Origin: Mycocentrospora acerina
Lineage: Eukaryota; Ascomycota; Dothideomycetes; Pleosporales
NCBI GenBank assembly: GCA_022701365.1
Contig: JAKUHH010000129.1
Coordinates: forward strand, 34,152 to 98,151
DNA: 64,000 nt
Direction of reading: 5' to 3'
In this document: piece by piece, positions 23,708 through 35,368 of the stretch
How positions within the stretch are numbered: the stretch's first letter is position 1
How the letters are laid out: every line of letters starts with the position of its first letter
The notes under the pieces: generated by a model
The model's database searches: none
What the model saw: only the letters and a program-made list of their open reading frames with translations
What the model was told of the DNA's origin: nothing
Translations under genes and position numbers: made by a program

Positions 23708-25260
23708 TGCGAAGTAGCGAGTAATTAAATATAAGTTGTGGAATGCCTTGCGTAGACACAAGAGACTATTGTTTGAATTCTGCCCAAGAAACAAAATTGA
23801 ATGGTAATAGCTGGCGAATGCGGTTCTATACCAGACTTGATACCCTACAACGGCTCCCTAATATGATTAAAAATTCATGTTGAAGCTATGTGTGATTGGA
23901 ATTTGTCACAACTCCGACGGAGTATCTAAGCCTCCGCGATTCAGTAAAGCTGCTTCATAGAGATGTGTAGAGCCTCACTAAACTTCTCTTTCACTGTTTC
24001 GTTTTTATTAAATACCATTTTCATAATCTTTCAATCGATTGATCAAAAGCTTTATTGTCTTCAGCAGTTAGGGCTACCTGGTGCCCAAGTAGTTCCAGGT
24101 TAGGTACAACTAGGACATTTCCCATAACACGACCCACAGCCGTGCTCAGAACAGCAACAGTGAATTTCCTGATAACATGAAGAATAAAAGAGCAGGACAG
24201 AATTTTGATCGCGTTACGTTAGCTAAGTTGGGAAATTATGGTCTCATTATGTGCTGCTTTTATGACACAGCAAATAGATTTCGATCACAGAGCGTTCAAC
24301 ACTCTTTCGATCAGAGCGATGAATCGTGTTTTTCGAATCGACGGCGAGTGCCGGAAAATGTGATGGCAATCAAATGAGAGCCAAGTCGGAGCAAGATGTG
24401 ACGAGGATCGGTACGGATGAATTATGCGAGCTACAACGGAAGGCGGGCAATCAAATGAACAACGGTCCGAGCGCAGAACAAATCAACACCGCCTTAGCAC
24501 GCAGCGCAAACAAAAGTCTGTTGTGCTATTGCGCATAACAAATGTTAGCTTACAAAAAATGCAATTAAGACAACAAATATGATTTCTGCATGGAAAATCT
24601 TCTGCGGCAAGGTGGTGATTTTTTAAAATTATTCGCTAAATTTTACATTACTGTATGCTTTGTTGTGAATCATCTGATCATGCTAGGATTAAGCTAATGC
24701 ACCTTCGAGGCTTAGCAATATGAATTTTATTTTAGAATTTGATACAATGAGATGAAAAGCATTTTAGGTATGAAGTAATCTTGGAAGAAAATAATGTAGA
24801 TCAAGGGTACGTTAAGTTGTGCTCAGTATCAATTTTTTGAACATAAACATCATTAACACAAATAGGATTTTAATCTTTAGTTAACTTTACCGCTAGTGAT
24901 GGGTCTATTTCCCAAAATCAGCGCTGATCGCGCTAGTCTGCTTGAATCTACCATAGGGCATTGCAATCGAACAACTCACAACTGACGAGTCGATCGACAA
25001 TGCGCCAAGATTGGCTGCGCTACCCTATTTTAGCGTATTCTGCGATAGCAAACATCGGACCGCAAATCGAAAGTTAGAAAAAGGACGACGATGATCCACT
25101 AGAAAGAAAATAAGACCGATATTGGTGGGCAGTGCACATACGTCATGAAACAATGAAAAGCGGTATAAGAGAGCGTCTAACCTGACTTAACAACTAAGCA
25201 TTTGACTGTCAGAATACACCAAATACGCAACACTCAACAATCTACGCTCGTCTTCTTACT
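23708..25260. other. Divergent intergenic region at the cluster edge
   Basis: About 1.55 kb between the reductase (minus) and the DUF2306 gene (plus). It holds the palindromic motif site at 23911-23924 near the reductase. Two short overlapping frames at 24177-24538 show no domain. No TCGGAGT site is seen within the 350 bp before the DUF2306 start. Confidence 0.45.
23911..23924 (-). promoter_or_regulatory. Palindromic cluster motif ACTCCG-A-CGGAGT
   Basis: Two CGGAGT half-sites face each other with a 1-bp spacer, about 205 bp upstream of the reductase ATG. It is the most symmetrical copy of the motif found before every cluster gene from the PKS to here. Confidence 0.5.
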
Positions 25261-26488
25261 ATGGGCGCATCAACCAATTCCAAAAATGACTCTTCTAGTG
25301 CCTTCAATACGAAAATACGTAATCCTATCGGCTTCAGTAAAACGTACAACTTTATTTTGTGGTTTATTTTTGCGGGTGCCCTGACAGGCTGTAAGCAGTT
25401 TTATTCGTTCTTTTCAAAGAGACCCCACTAACTATTATACCAAGTCTCTCTTGCTCGTTTCATGTACCTTGACTTTGACAACAACTTTTGCCCTCCTTCT
25501 TCAAGACCAGCAAACAGCGCAGCCCCTGGCGAATGCTATTACTTTAAAAACTTTCGTCAATACAAGGTTGGAATTTTGATGCACTTGGCAGGTGTTTTGC
25601 CTGCAGCACTGCTTGCTGTTCTACAATTTACGCCATTCATCAGGCGACGATGGATCACGGTACACCGAATAGCTGGATACGCATCAATACTTCTTTATGT
25701 TATCAGTCTTGTTGGTGCCTTAATGATCGCAAGGCACTCTTTTGGTGGTGGTCTTGACATTCAAGTCTGGATTGGATTTGTTGGGATAGGAGTACTGATT
25801 TGCTTCCTTTTGTCATGGATTAATATCAAAAAACTCCAAATTGAACAGCACAGAGCGTGGATGCTTCGAGGATGGTTCTATGTGAGTTATATCTGCAAAT
25901 CTCACTGAAAATGCAGCACTAACAGAGAGCAGGCTGGATCAATTATTACACAGCGCATAATCATGGTTATCACTTTGATCATCACTGCTGACAAAGGATA
26001 CTATGCGATTTGGCCTTGTGCGAAGATCGCTGCAACTCTTTCTGATGCATCAACACTATTGTCTGAATATCCCATATGTGAATCCTTCGTTGATGGCTCG
26101 AATCTGAGCCAAGTGGCGCCTGTAGCAGCCAATATGTCTAGTGATATTGGCTCTGGGGCAGGATTGAATGTTAGCTTTGGTATGTCTCTTTGGCTCGCAG
26201 TAGCAATTCATGCTATTGGTGTTGAAGTATATGTGAGTAAAAGTCAACTAAACTTCTTGCATAAAATTACTTACAATAATCCAGTTACACCTCACACCGA
26301 GAGAAGCAGAACGACTACGAGAAGTAAGCTATCAAAGACAATTGGAAGCTGGCATGCAAAATCCTGGGTCTGCAGGCCTTACTGTTGATCGCTTAGGCGA
26401 TTCAGAACCATGGGTTCCCTCCCAACTAAGGAAAAGAAGTAGTGGCGCATCAAGTTCGGGCTCTCGAGCACGCCAAAGCAGCAGGTAG
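25261..26488 (+). CDS. DUF2306-family multi-spanning membrane protein
   Basis: Predicted integral membrane protein of unknown function. Four exons, 25261-25390, 25445-25881, 25933-26232 and 26285-26488, join in frame to 356 aa. Visible spans include YNFILWFIFAGALTGFSLA, LAGVLPAALLAVLQF, YASILLYVISLVGALMIA, VWIGFVGIGVLICFLLSW, IIMVITLIITA and FGMSLWLAVAIHAIGVEVY. Family-typical polar motifs are VHRIAGY and EQHRAWMLRGW. The C-terminus is a hydrophilic Ser/Arg-rich tail ending RQSSR. It is next to the cluster, but its promoter lacks the shared motif, so it may be a neighbour rather than a member. It is the last intact gene before the AT-rich block. Confidence 0.85.
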
Positions 26489-27795
26489 AAATGAAGGAGA
26501 TAAGATAGACAGATCAATACTTTTGGCGTTTAATCTATTCGAGAAGACCTCTCTCTAGAATTCTGTTATTGATTCCTGTGAATCGTTTATGAATAGGCCT
26601 CGTATAATTGAAGCTAATCAGAAGACAAAGAAAAAAAATATCAACACAAAGTAGGGCGCGGAAAACAATATATTAGACAGGAAAATTCACCTCGTAGTTG
26701 AACGCATCAAATGTTTTCTCTGTCATAGCCAAAAACATATTGATCTTTAGCTGTGAGGCTAGTAGATCGACATCTTCTACAAGAGAGCTAATTTATTAGT
26801 TGAAAATTTAATATTTAATCTTCCTTACAAGAAGAAAAAATTAATTTTTTTACCACCGCATTATGTCAAAAGTATGATCGCAGCAACGCTTAGGCCTTGT
26901 GCCTTTAAAAACTCTAAACAAATCACTTCAAATTTAACAACCTTTATACTATTAGAAGAACTAATAGTTTTAATATTTCTACTAATTAATTACTAATGCT
27001 TTAGTTTTAAGATTGCTATTGAAATAAGATTCTTGCAGTAACTAAAGGAAGTAAAAAGATGTATAAAGTTAGAGGATGATTAAATTTTTAAAGCGCACTT
27101 CACATTATATTATTATTTGAAATTATGTTCATAAATTTCTATTTACGAAGTTTTTCTTTAGATGCCTAACCACTCTTTTACCCTATAAGAGAAAACTTTT
27201 ATTTAAAGGAGTTAGAAAGTATCTTAACATTAAATAAGCAGAGCTTGTAAAATAGGCTAGATTCTGTTGACTTAGCTAGAAGTTTTCTTACTTTTTTAAA
27301 AGGATTGAATACTAGGCACTAATAGTACAGAAATTTTAAAATTAAAAAGTAAAAGAGCATATAAAAAAAATGTTTAATCTAGCTTAACTTTATTTGAAGT
27401 CTTTTAATTAATATAAGACGTTTATACTTTAAGAAGTTAAAGTTAAGTTTAGTACAATGTTCTTGTGTTATTTAAGACTAAGCACACTCTAGTAACTACA
27501 TTATTTTGCTACTTTAATAAAGTATTCAAGTATAGGATAGTATATAAAACAATAGTTAAAATATGTAAGCTTAGATAGTTTAAAGTTTAATTTAATCAAC
27601 TTTAAGAAGTTAAATATGCCAGAATTCTTTTCTTTTTAATAGCCTTTTATAGTATTTTACTATTGTTAGTTACATAGTTGCATATTTAACTAGACTTTAG
27701 GAAACAACTTAACATATTTATTAAAGCTTATTAAAAGGGTTACTGATTATTTTTAACAACTTACATAACGTAAATAGTAAGTAAGGAGTAAGAAT
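26489..27795. other. AT-rich gene-free block, left edge of the transposon island
   Basis: Composition falls to strongly AT-rich with dense stops in all frames. No domain, tRNA or clear repeat end is recognised. It is probably old RIP-degraded repeat sequence. Confidence 0.5.
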
Positions 27796-30700
27796 TGTAA
27801 TAACGCACATAAGATGTGAGTGATCTGAATCGGGTCTGAACGTCTACTGCAAGGCATATAGGAATAATAAGACTAGTAAACTAAATATACTATTCTCTAC
27901 ACCTATAGGTCTTGTACAAAAAAACACCAACTTTGCCTTTTTCAGCGCGTCTGTTCTGACGCCTGCGGCATCAATATTTCATCAGATACCATCTTAACAC
28001 ACATTAGACAGTCTCTCCTCTAATTTCTAGAGCCCTAGGGCCTAGGGCGGTGGTGTGCAGCTAGGTTGCAATCCTGTAATTTTGCAATGTTGATTTTTTA
28101 ACGTTTAACGCTCAGACTATAACTACACTAGAACGTTAAGAGGCTAGAAATAGCCCTCCTGCTAACACTAGAAATAGACCTTAACTACCTAATTTTTAAT
28201 TTCCTAGAAATAGTGCTAAGGCTAGTCCTAGTCTTAGTCCTAGCCCTAGCCTTAGGCCTAATACTAGAATAGTTAACCCTTATTCTATACTCTACTTAGA
28301 CAAGAGAGAGATAGAAGACTAGGAAGATAAGCTAGCCTCTAATATTAATATAGAACAAGAACAGGAACCTAGAGCTTTAAAGAAATAAATAACAGAGCAA
28401 CACTTACTAAAAAAGACAGCTTAAAATAGGCTTTTAATCTAAATAAGCACTGCTAAGCAGAAAGAAAGGTAGGAATACCTAATTAAACAAGGTATTAAAG
28501 CTTTTTAAGATGCACTACTTCTTAGTGCAGATAACAATACTAGAGTAGCTACTAAAGAGCTGTTAGCTTAAGCAGAAGTAGTAGTAAAAAGTAGGCTTAT
28601 CTGCAACTACACTGCTACTTAAGAGCTAGTAAGAGATATAAAAGCTATTTAAATTTAATTGCAACAATAACACAAAAATACTACAAACTAATAATAAAAA
28701 AATTCAGAAAATGCAGTAAATAACAGCAAAAACAACACAAAATTATAAGCTTAAGTAGCAGGCCTAGCAGACTCTGCTTTTGCTACTAATAGTAATAATA
28801 GCAAAAATAATTAAAAAATAAAAAAACAATACCTGCAAGCTACTCTAGAGCAGCAAAAGTAAAAAGAAATAATCTTAATTATAAACTAAGATTTTTAACA
28901 TAGCTTAAATATACTGCAGTAGAGAGACGCTATAAATACTGCTCTAGCTACTATTATAAATAAAGCCCTTATAGTAGCTAGAATTAGCTATACTACTAAT
29001 AATAACATTATTATTACAATAATAGACACTTATAACTCTAACTTTCTGCTTAAAAATTAGGATAGCTAGATATCTAGTATCCTATTTTAATACTAAAAAA
29101 TCTAAAAATTAGAAAGTTAGATCTAAGTAGTAGCTTACTATATCTTTGCACATAATAAGTTTTTACTAAACCTTGCTCTTCTAAAAACAGAAATAGAAAC
29201 ATTTAATAATGTTACTATACAAGGCAACCTTAGGTAGCTAATGCCTAGAAAAAAACTAGAAAAGCTAAGCAGTGCTGCTCTTATTAAGAGATATACTTCT
29301 ATTATCTTTGCAGTAAAAAATTAACAGGAGTGCAACGCACTGCTTGCTAGAAAATTACTAGCTATTGCAAGAGAAAGAGCCTCTCTAGTAGCTTATAAGA
29401 CACCTAGCATAGTAAAGCTCTGCTCTAGTTGCTATAAGTAAGGGCACACTAAAGATAGCTGCAAAAAAATAAGCTGCAAATACTGTAACTTAGAGCACTA
29501 TATAAATAATTATACAAGCTGTAAAGATTGCAGCATAACAGGTAGTCTATACTAATACTAATCTCTAATTGCAGGAACTGCAAAAGAGAGTATATAGCAA
29601 TAAGCTATAAGTGTAGTTATAGGCTATCTAAAAACACACAAAACACAGAAATAACAGAAATAAACACTACTACTAGTACTACTAGCTATAGTGTTAATAC
29701 AACTGTTAATGCTAATGCTAACACTAGAAATAGTAATAGTAATAGTAATAACACTACTACTCCTCTAGTTACTATACTATAAGTATATAAAAATATGCTT
29801 ATTCTAGCACAGATATTTTAGATGCTCTTATATCTAAAAAAAAAAAGGAGAAATTGTGTTCTTATAATATAATATAGGAAAAAGACAAAAAACTTAATAA
29901 TCTCTCTTAGAAATAGCGTTTGCTAGAAGAGCAGACCTAATTCTAGTGCAAGAACCTAGTGTGTAGCTAAATAGGCAGGAGAAGTAGTTCTTACTACAAT
30001 ACCCTGCTTATACTCTAGTTTTACTAGAAACTATTAGAAGGCCTAGGACTGCTATCTATATCTACACTAAAACTAGCCTAAAGTATAGCTTAAAGTTAGA
30101 TATAAGTAAAGATATAAATTTAATAGTTTTAGAAATAATAAGCTTAGCAGAAGATTTTCTTCTGCTTAACTTTTATAATAAAGAAGAATTAGCAGCAGAC
30201 TCTAAAATACAGTCTAATAGTTAAAAGACTGTGTAAAGGCTGCTATTAAGCCTAGATTTAAAATAAACTTTTTTACTAGCAGGTAATTTTAATAGCTACT
30301 ATGCATAGTAGAATACTGCTATATAAAATCTAAATCTAGAGGCTAAATAGCTAGTAGAGTAGATAGAGAAGCATAATTACTAACTGCTAAATACTAACTA
30401 AGAGTAAACATTCTATAGGTCTAATCTTAGAGCAAAGTTAGTAATTAACCTAGCTTTTAGTGCAGGCTTTAGAAATAGCCCTTAGGAAAATTAGCAGAAG
30501 GGTAAAGATACTAGATCTAACTATATACTAATTAGCTATTCTGCTATTTCTTTAAATACACAACAAATGTATATAAATCTTATTTTAGACTTACCTTATG
30601 CTTTAGAAAAAGCAGACTAAGAACTCTTTAATATAGAGCTTGCTCTAGGGTTTACTATAAATAAAATATAACAAAAGCTTCTAGAAATAGAGGCTTTAAT

Positions 30701-32890
30701 AAAATAATAAAAGCTAGAAGATCTAGAAATACTAGCTAGCCTAACTAGAAAAATTAACAGTATAGCAGAGCTATTTACTTTAACTATTTAAGTAGTAGCT
30801 AATAAATCTATTCTTAGGCTAAAGCTAAGCGTAAGGTTAAAGCTTTAGTAAAGTAAAAAGCTAGTAAACTAGAGGAAACTCTACAGCAAAGCCTTGCAAT
30901 ATTACCTCTTATGCTCTAGCTTAAAAAATAGAACAAAAGCAAATAGGCTATGCAATAGCTATTTAAAAAATATAAAAATAGCAAAAATAAAGCACTAGAA
31001 TCTATTTCTATAAAAAGTATAAGGAAAAGACATTTTTAAAGCTTTTAATTACATAAAAGAGAGTACAGTTAGAACAGTCCTTCCTCTGCAATATACTGCA
31101 ATAGGAGGAGAGATATAAGTTGCAAAGGAGTTTAGTAAGCAGTGTACTGCTTTTAGTACTACACTATTTTCTAGTCTACCTAGCCCTACAGTCTTTCTAG
31201 ACTAGACTAACTACAAGTAAAATAAAGCCTAGGCCTAGCCTAAGAAACTAGAAAAAATAGAGGTGTATAATACTATATTTTCTAGCTCTTAGAAAAAGGC
31301 TCTTAGCACAGACAAACTATCTTTTGTAATTATCTAAAAAGCTTATTAAAAACAAACTTTAGAATTTATATTACTATACTAAATCCTATTTACTATAAGC
31401 TATTACCCTTAATGCTAGCAACAGGTAATAAGGGTTATATTACCTAAAGCAAATAAAAAGGACTATTTATAACCTAAGTCCTATAGAGTTATATTACTGT
31501 TAAACTGCTTAGGCAAAGCATTTAAAAAAATACTAGCTATAAGGCTTAGCTACCTAGTAGAAATAAGAGATCTCCTTTAGCCTACTAAAATAGGCAGCAA
31601 AAAGTAGAAATTAGCACTAGACGCTTGCCTCTTACTATAGTTAAAAGTAGAGGTAGGCTAGGCTAGTAAGAAAATTACAGGCCTACTATTTTTAGATATT
31701 AAAGGAGCCTTTAACTATATTGCTACTAATTAATTATTAGCAATATATAAGAAATTAAGGCTACCTTTAGCATTTATTAGGTAGGTTAAGTATTTTCTAA
31801 GTAATAGATTTTTACAACTAAAATTTAACAACAATATATAAGTACTAGAAAGGATTAAGATAGGAATACTTTAAAGATCTCTTATATTACTTATCTTATT
31901 TCTAATCTATATTAGAGACATTTGCAAGCCTAGGCCTGCTACCTTTAATTTCTCTTATTTAGATAATATTGCAATAGGAGCAACAGCAACAACAGCAGAA
32001 AAAGTAGTAGCAATACTAGAAAAAACTACTAAGGCTATGCTTCTAGAAGTAAAAGAAAGTGCTATTAAATTTAAAGTTTCTAAAACAGAGCTCTTTTTTA
32101 CTAGCAAAAAAAAGAATAGCAGAAAAAGAAGAGAAGACTCTACTAATAAGAAATAAGACTATCTATCTTAGCTCTTTAGTTAGGTAGTTAGGCTTTTTTC
32201 TAGATAGAAAGTTTTCTTATAAATAATATATGTAAAATAAGGTTGTAACAGCATAATAAGCTTTCTATAGCTTGTAAAGGCTAGGCAATATATAAAAAGG
32301 CCTTAGTATATAAGCAACTAAACTACTATATATTTCTTATGTCTAGTCTATTGCAGACTACAGCACACAATTGTAGTAGAAAAAAGGAAACAAAGGACTG
32401 CTATGCTATTAATAAATAATGCAAAATACTGCATTAAAACAAATACTAGGTGCTTTTAAAGGATCTCTTATAAAAGCACTAGAAATAGAAGTAGTAATCT
32501 TACCTTTAGAGATTAAAGCAGAAAAACTGTGCTAGTAATATGCTTTAAGGCTACTAGCCTTTACTAGCAACTACCCTATTAAGAAAGCTATTTATAGAGA
32601 AAAATAATAATAAAAAAAAATATATAAAAAACAGAAAAATAAACTTAACTTAGCAAGTTAGCTAGAAGGATAGAAAAACACTCTAATATAGAGGAAATAT
32701 TAATTCTACTAGCAAAGCTGTAGAGTAAGCCTGCAGACTCTTATGCTACTATCTATATATCTAGAGAAAACAAAGAAGAGACTGCAAAAGCTTACTAAAG
32801 CTAGTTACTACAAAAATATAAAAAACAATAATAAAAAAATCAGACAATCCTAGCTGCTGCTGCTGCTGCTAGAAATAGCAATAGCAATAG

Positions 32891-32932
<42 letters not shown>
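32891..32932 (+). repeat. (TAC)14 microsatellite inside the LINE
   Basis: Fourteen uninterrupted TAC units in the ORF2 relic between the RT and RNase H regions. The second LINE copy has a shorter run of about nine units at 40961-40988, so the locus varies between copies. Confidence 0.85.
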
Positions 32933-33875
32933 AACTAGGCTAGCTTAACCTATCTTGCTATACACAGACAGGTTAAAATAAGGAGAAGAGACTGCAGCAG
33001 GCTATTATTAAATAGACCTGCTAAGCCTTAGTTACCTGTAGGTAAAAAGCTTTAACTTAGGAGAAGGCTTAGAAATAATAGATACTAAGCTATATACTAT
33101 TTTTAGAGCTTTAAGCAACTTAGTACTGCAAGAGCTTTTTATAGAAACTATCTATATTTTTATAGACAGCTAAGCAGCTCTAAAGAGACTGCAAAGCACT
33201 ACATTAAAAGGAGGATTAAAAATTAGCTATCTAATTACTAGGCTGTGTATAACACTTGTATAATAAGGAAATAGAGTAGATTTTAAGTAGATTCTAGGCT
33301 ACTAAAAAATTAAAAGAAATAACTATACTAACAGGCTAGCTAAGGCAGGCCTAAAGCACATAAAAACAGAAGAGGTTGCTACTACTTTAAGCTATCTAAA
33401 TAGAAAGCTAAAAGAAGAAATAACCTTAGCATAGCAAAAGAGCTAGTAATAAGCTAAAGAAAAAGAAAGAAGTAAAAGCTATAATAGTAACACTAAAGGG
33501 TAACCTAAGTTTACTCTTAAAGCTAAGCTTCTACTATTTCTTAAGCAAATTATAGCAGCTTACTATTAGCTTAAGCTAAGAAAAGGATTCTTTAAAGCAT
33601 TTTCTAGAGCAATAGGCAAAGATAAAAAAAGAGCATGTTTTAGTAGCTGCAACGCGTTGCAAACACCTAAGCACCTGCTCTTATATTATAAACACTACAA
33701 TCTAGAGAGAAAATAGATATAGAAAGAGATAGGCAGGCTAACATTAGCTGCTATCTTTAACACTAAAACAGGGTAAACAGCACTGCTTAAGTTTCTGCAA
33801 AAAACAGAAATAGCAACAGCTAGGTAGCTGCTAGCTGCAGGAGCTCTAGACTAGAAGATATTACAATGTGCAACA

Positions 33876-34033
33876 GGGGCCTAGCAACAGGCCTCTGCAA
33901 CGCGCAACAGGGGGCTAGCAATAGCCTGCAAACAACGTGCAACAGGGGCCTAGCAACAGGCCTCTGCAACGCGCAACAGGAGGCCACTAACAGGCCACGA
34001 CAATGTGCAACAGGGGCCTAGCAATAGGCCTCT
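33876..34033 (+). repeat. Array of GCAA-tetraloop hairpins in the LINE 3' region
   Basis: Successive inverted repeats with a GCAA loop: GGCTA/TAGCC at 33913-33926, a 9-bp stem at 34012-34033 (AGGGGCCTA with TAGGCCTCT, one G-T pair), and imperfect copies at 33876-33895 and about 33954-33973. They alternate with spacers containing CAACGTGCAACAGG-like sequence. Confidence 0.7.
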
Positions 34034-34502
34034 ACAACACACAAAAACAACAAATAGCAACAGCCTAGACAGCTGCCTGCTGCAGGAGCCTTAACCTAAA
34101 GGCCTACTACAACAAAATAGACCTGCTTTAGAATAACCTACTGTTAGCAAGCTATGTAGTAAGAGCACTACTACTGTTTTACTAGGCTTCTAGGGCTCTA
34201 GAATAAGAGAGCTTAGCCTAGAAGGAAAAACAGCGCCTTATAGACTAACGTCTGCATAGGCATTATTGTATTTAGTCTAGCTAGTTAGATAGATTAATGC
34301 AATATAAATAAAGAAAAAAAAAAAAAAAAAGGTCTTGTACAAAAAGATACAGGGGGACTACTTCTACAAAGGTCTATAGCATGCACCCTAATATACCTTT
34401 TTCCTAGGGATTACTATCTAGGATAGGTACGTAGCAGATTGCTTTCAGATAGGTATCAGTTAACTCAGAGGCAAGCTAGGGTGTGACATTGTGAACGATA
34501 CG

Positions 34503-35239
34503 AAAATTTTACAAGGTTTATACTATTAAATACTCTACTTATTCTTCTAATGTTAACTCTACTAAGTACATATAGCATGCTCTTATAAAGAACTTTTACA
34601 ATTTTTTTAAGTTATTTAAGGTAGGTAATGTTTACAAAGAGTAATTTAAATTTTAAAAATGCTCTGAAAAGGCAGAACTAACTTCTCGTTAAATAATAAT
34701 AAAGAATCTAAATTTCTTACTGCTAAAGCAACAAGAAGATCTAAAAATTAATAAAAGTAATTAGAGTAGATATTAAGTATATTTAATAAAATTTTTTTTA
34801 AATAACTTAAATAAGATAACTTATAATTGCGTTAGATTAATTTAAGTTTTCAAACTTATTGTTAGTAGGGTAGTCTAAGCAGAGCCGCAACAAGACTTTT
34901 GACCTGCAACTGTAGGAGAGTGGTTTAAGGTACCTTGAAAAATTAATTTGGTGCGGACTAACCGAGTTCGATCATTACAGCAAATTGTATCTAGAGCTTG
35001 AAATTCCGCCTAGGTTTTAAGAGGTGGCAAGTCATGTACTGGTCATAGTGTGTTATTACTGATTTTTAACTCCCTTGCTAAGGTGGAATTGACGTAAATT
35101 TCGAACAGATTTCAGACCCTATCGAGCGATAGTGAATTCAAGGGCGCGTCAAGGAATGCCTAATCAAACCTCTTTCGAAACTTAAGAAGAAAACCATTTT
35201 CAAAGCTATTATCTAGGGAGCAACAATAGAAAGATTTAT
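34503..35239. other. AT-rich spacer
   Basis: Between the split LTR and the first 129-bp element. No open frame or known motif is recognised; the right half is less AT-rich than the left. Confidence 0.4.
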
Positions 35240-35368
35240 TGTGAGTAAACAATCAGGAGGAACTTGTTGTATTATTAGGAGTATAGGACTTGGGGACTAC
35301 ATAGGAGTTGAGTGCTCACGTGCAAGCACACGAGCTTGCACACATGCGCTCTCAGGCGTAGGCTGACA
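35240..35368 (+). mobile_element. 129-bp LTR-like element, copy 1 (family B)
   Basis: Starts TGTGAGTAAACAATCAGG and ends GTAGGCTGACA, so it has TG...CA termini. It is flanked on both sides by TTTAT (35235-35239 and 35369-35373), a perfect 5-bp target duplication. It contains GCTCACGTGCAAGC and no coding potential. This suits a solo LTR of a very short-LTR (TRIM-like) element. Confidence 0.75.

Larger units (their letters stand above)
27923..34330 (+). mobile_element. Near full-length Tad-like LINE, RIP-inactivated
   Basis: A 6.4-kb non-LTR retrotransposon flanked by the 15-bp duplication GGTCTTGTACAAAAA (27908-27922 and 34331-34345) and ending in an A-rich tail (about 34308-34330). A 5' leader (to about 28100) is followed by an ORF1 relic with CCHC zinc knuckles (29415-29560, cysteine/histidine pattern CYKxGHTKDSC, then CKYC...H), and an ORF2 relic with endonuclease region (about 29870-30700), reverse transcriptase (about 31100-32200; catalytic box reads YLDN) and RNase H (about 32960-33400). 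Every frame is full of TAA and TAG where CAA, CAG or TGG is expected, so the element is dead. The 3' untranslated part carries a hairpin array. Confidence 0.85.
27796..34502 (+). repeat. Solo LTR (family A, copy 1) split by a LINE insertion
   Basis: The left part (27796-27922) starts TGTAATAACGCAC and the right part (34346-34502) ends GTGACATTGTGAACGATACG. Together they match, over about 285 bp, the uninterrupted 287-bp copy at 40211-40497 read in reverse. Flanking 5-mers are AGAAT and AAAAT, a target duplication differing at one base. No internal retrotransposon region remains. Confidence 0.75.

Noticed and set aside
24177..24538. Two overlapping short frames between the reductase and the DUF2306 gene.
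   Set aside because: No domain, no consistent start or intron, and polar low-information sequence.
33860..34040. Regularly spaced short repeats resembling a CRISPR array.
   Set aside because: They lie inside a eukaryotic LINE, the units vary, there are no unique spacers and all three LINE copies carry them.
28110..34310. Dense in-frame TAA/TAG in a long, otherwise protein-like stretch could hint at stop-codon reassignment.
   Set aside because: Neighbouring genes use TAA and TAG as normal stops, Trp codons are lost as well, and the pattern is explained by C-to-T change on both strands of a repeated element.
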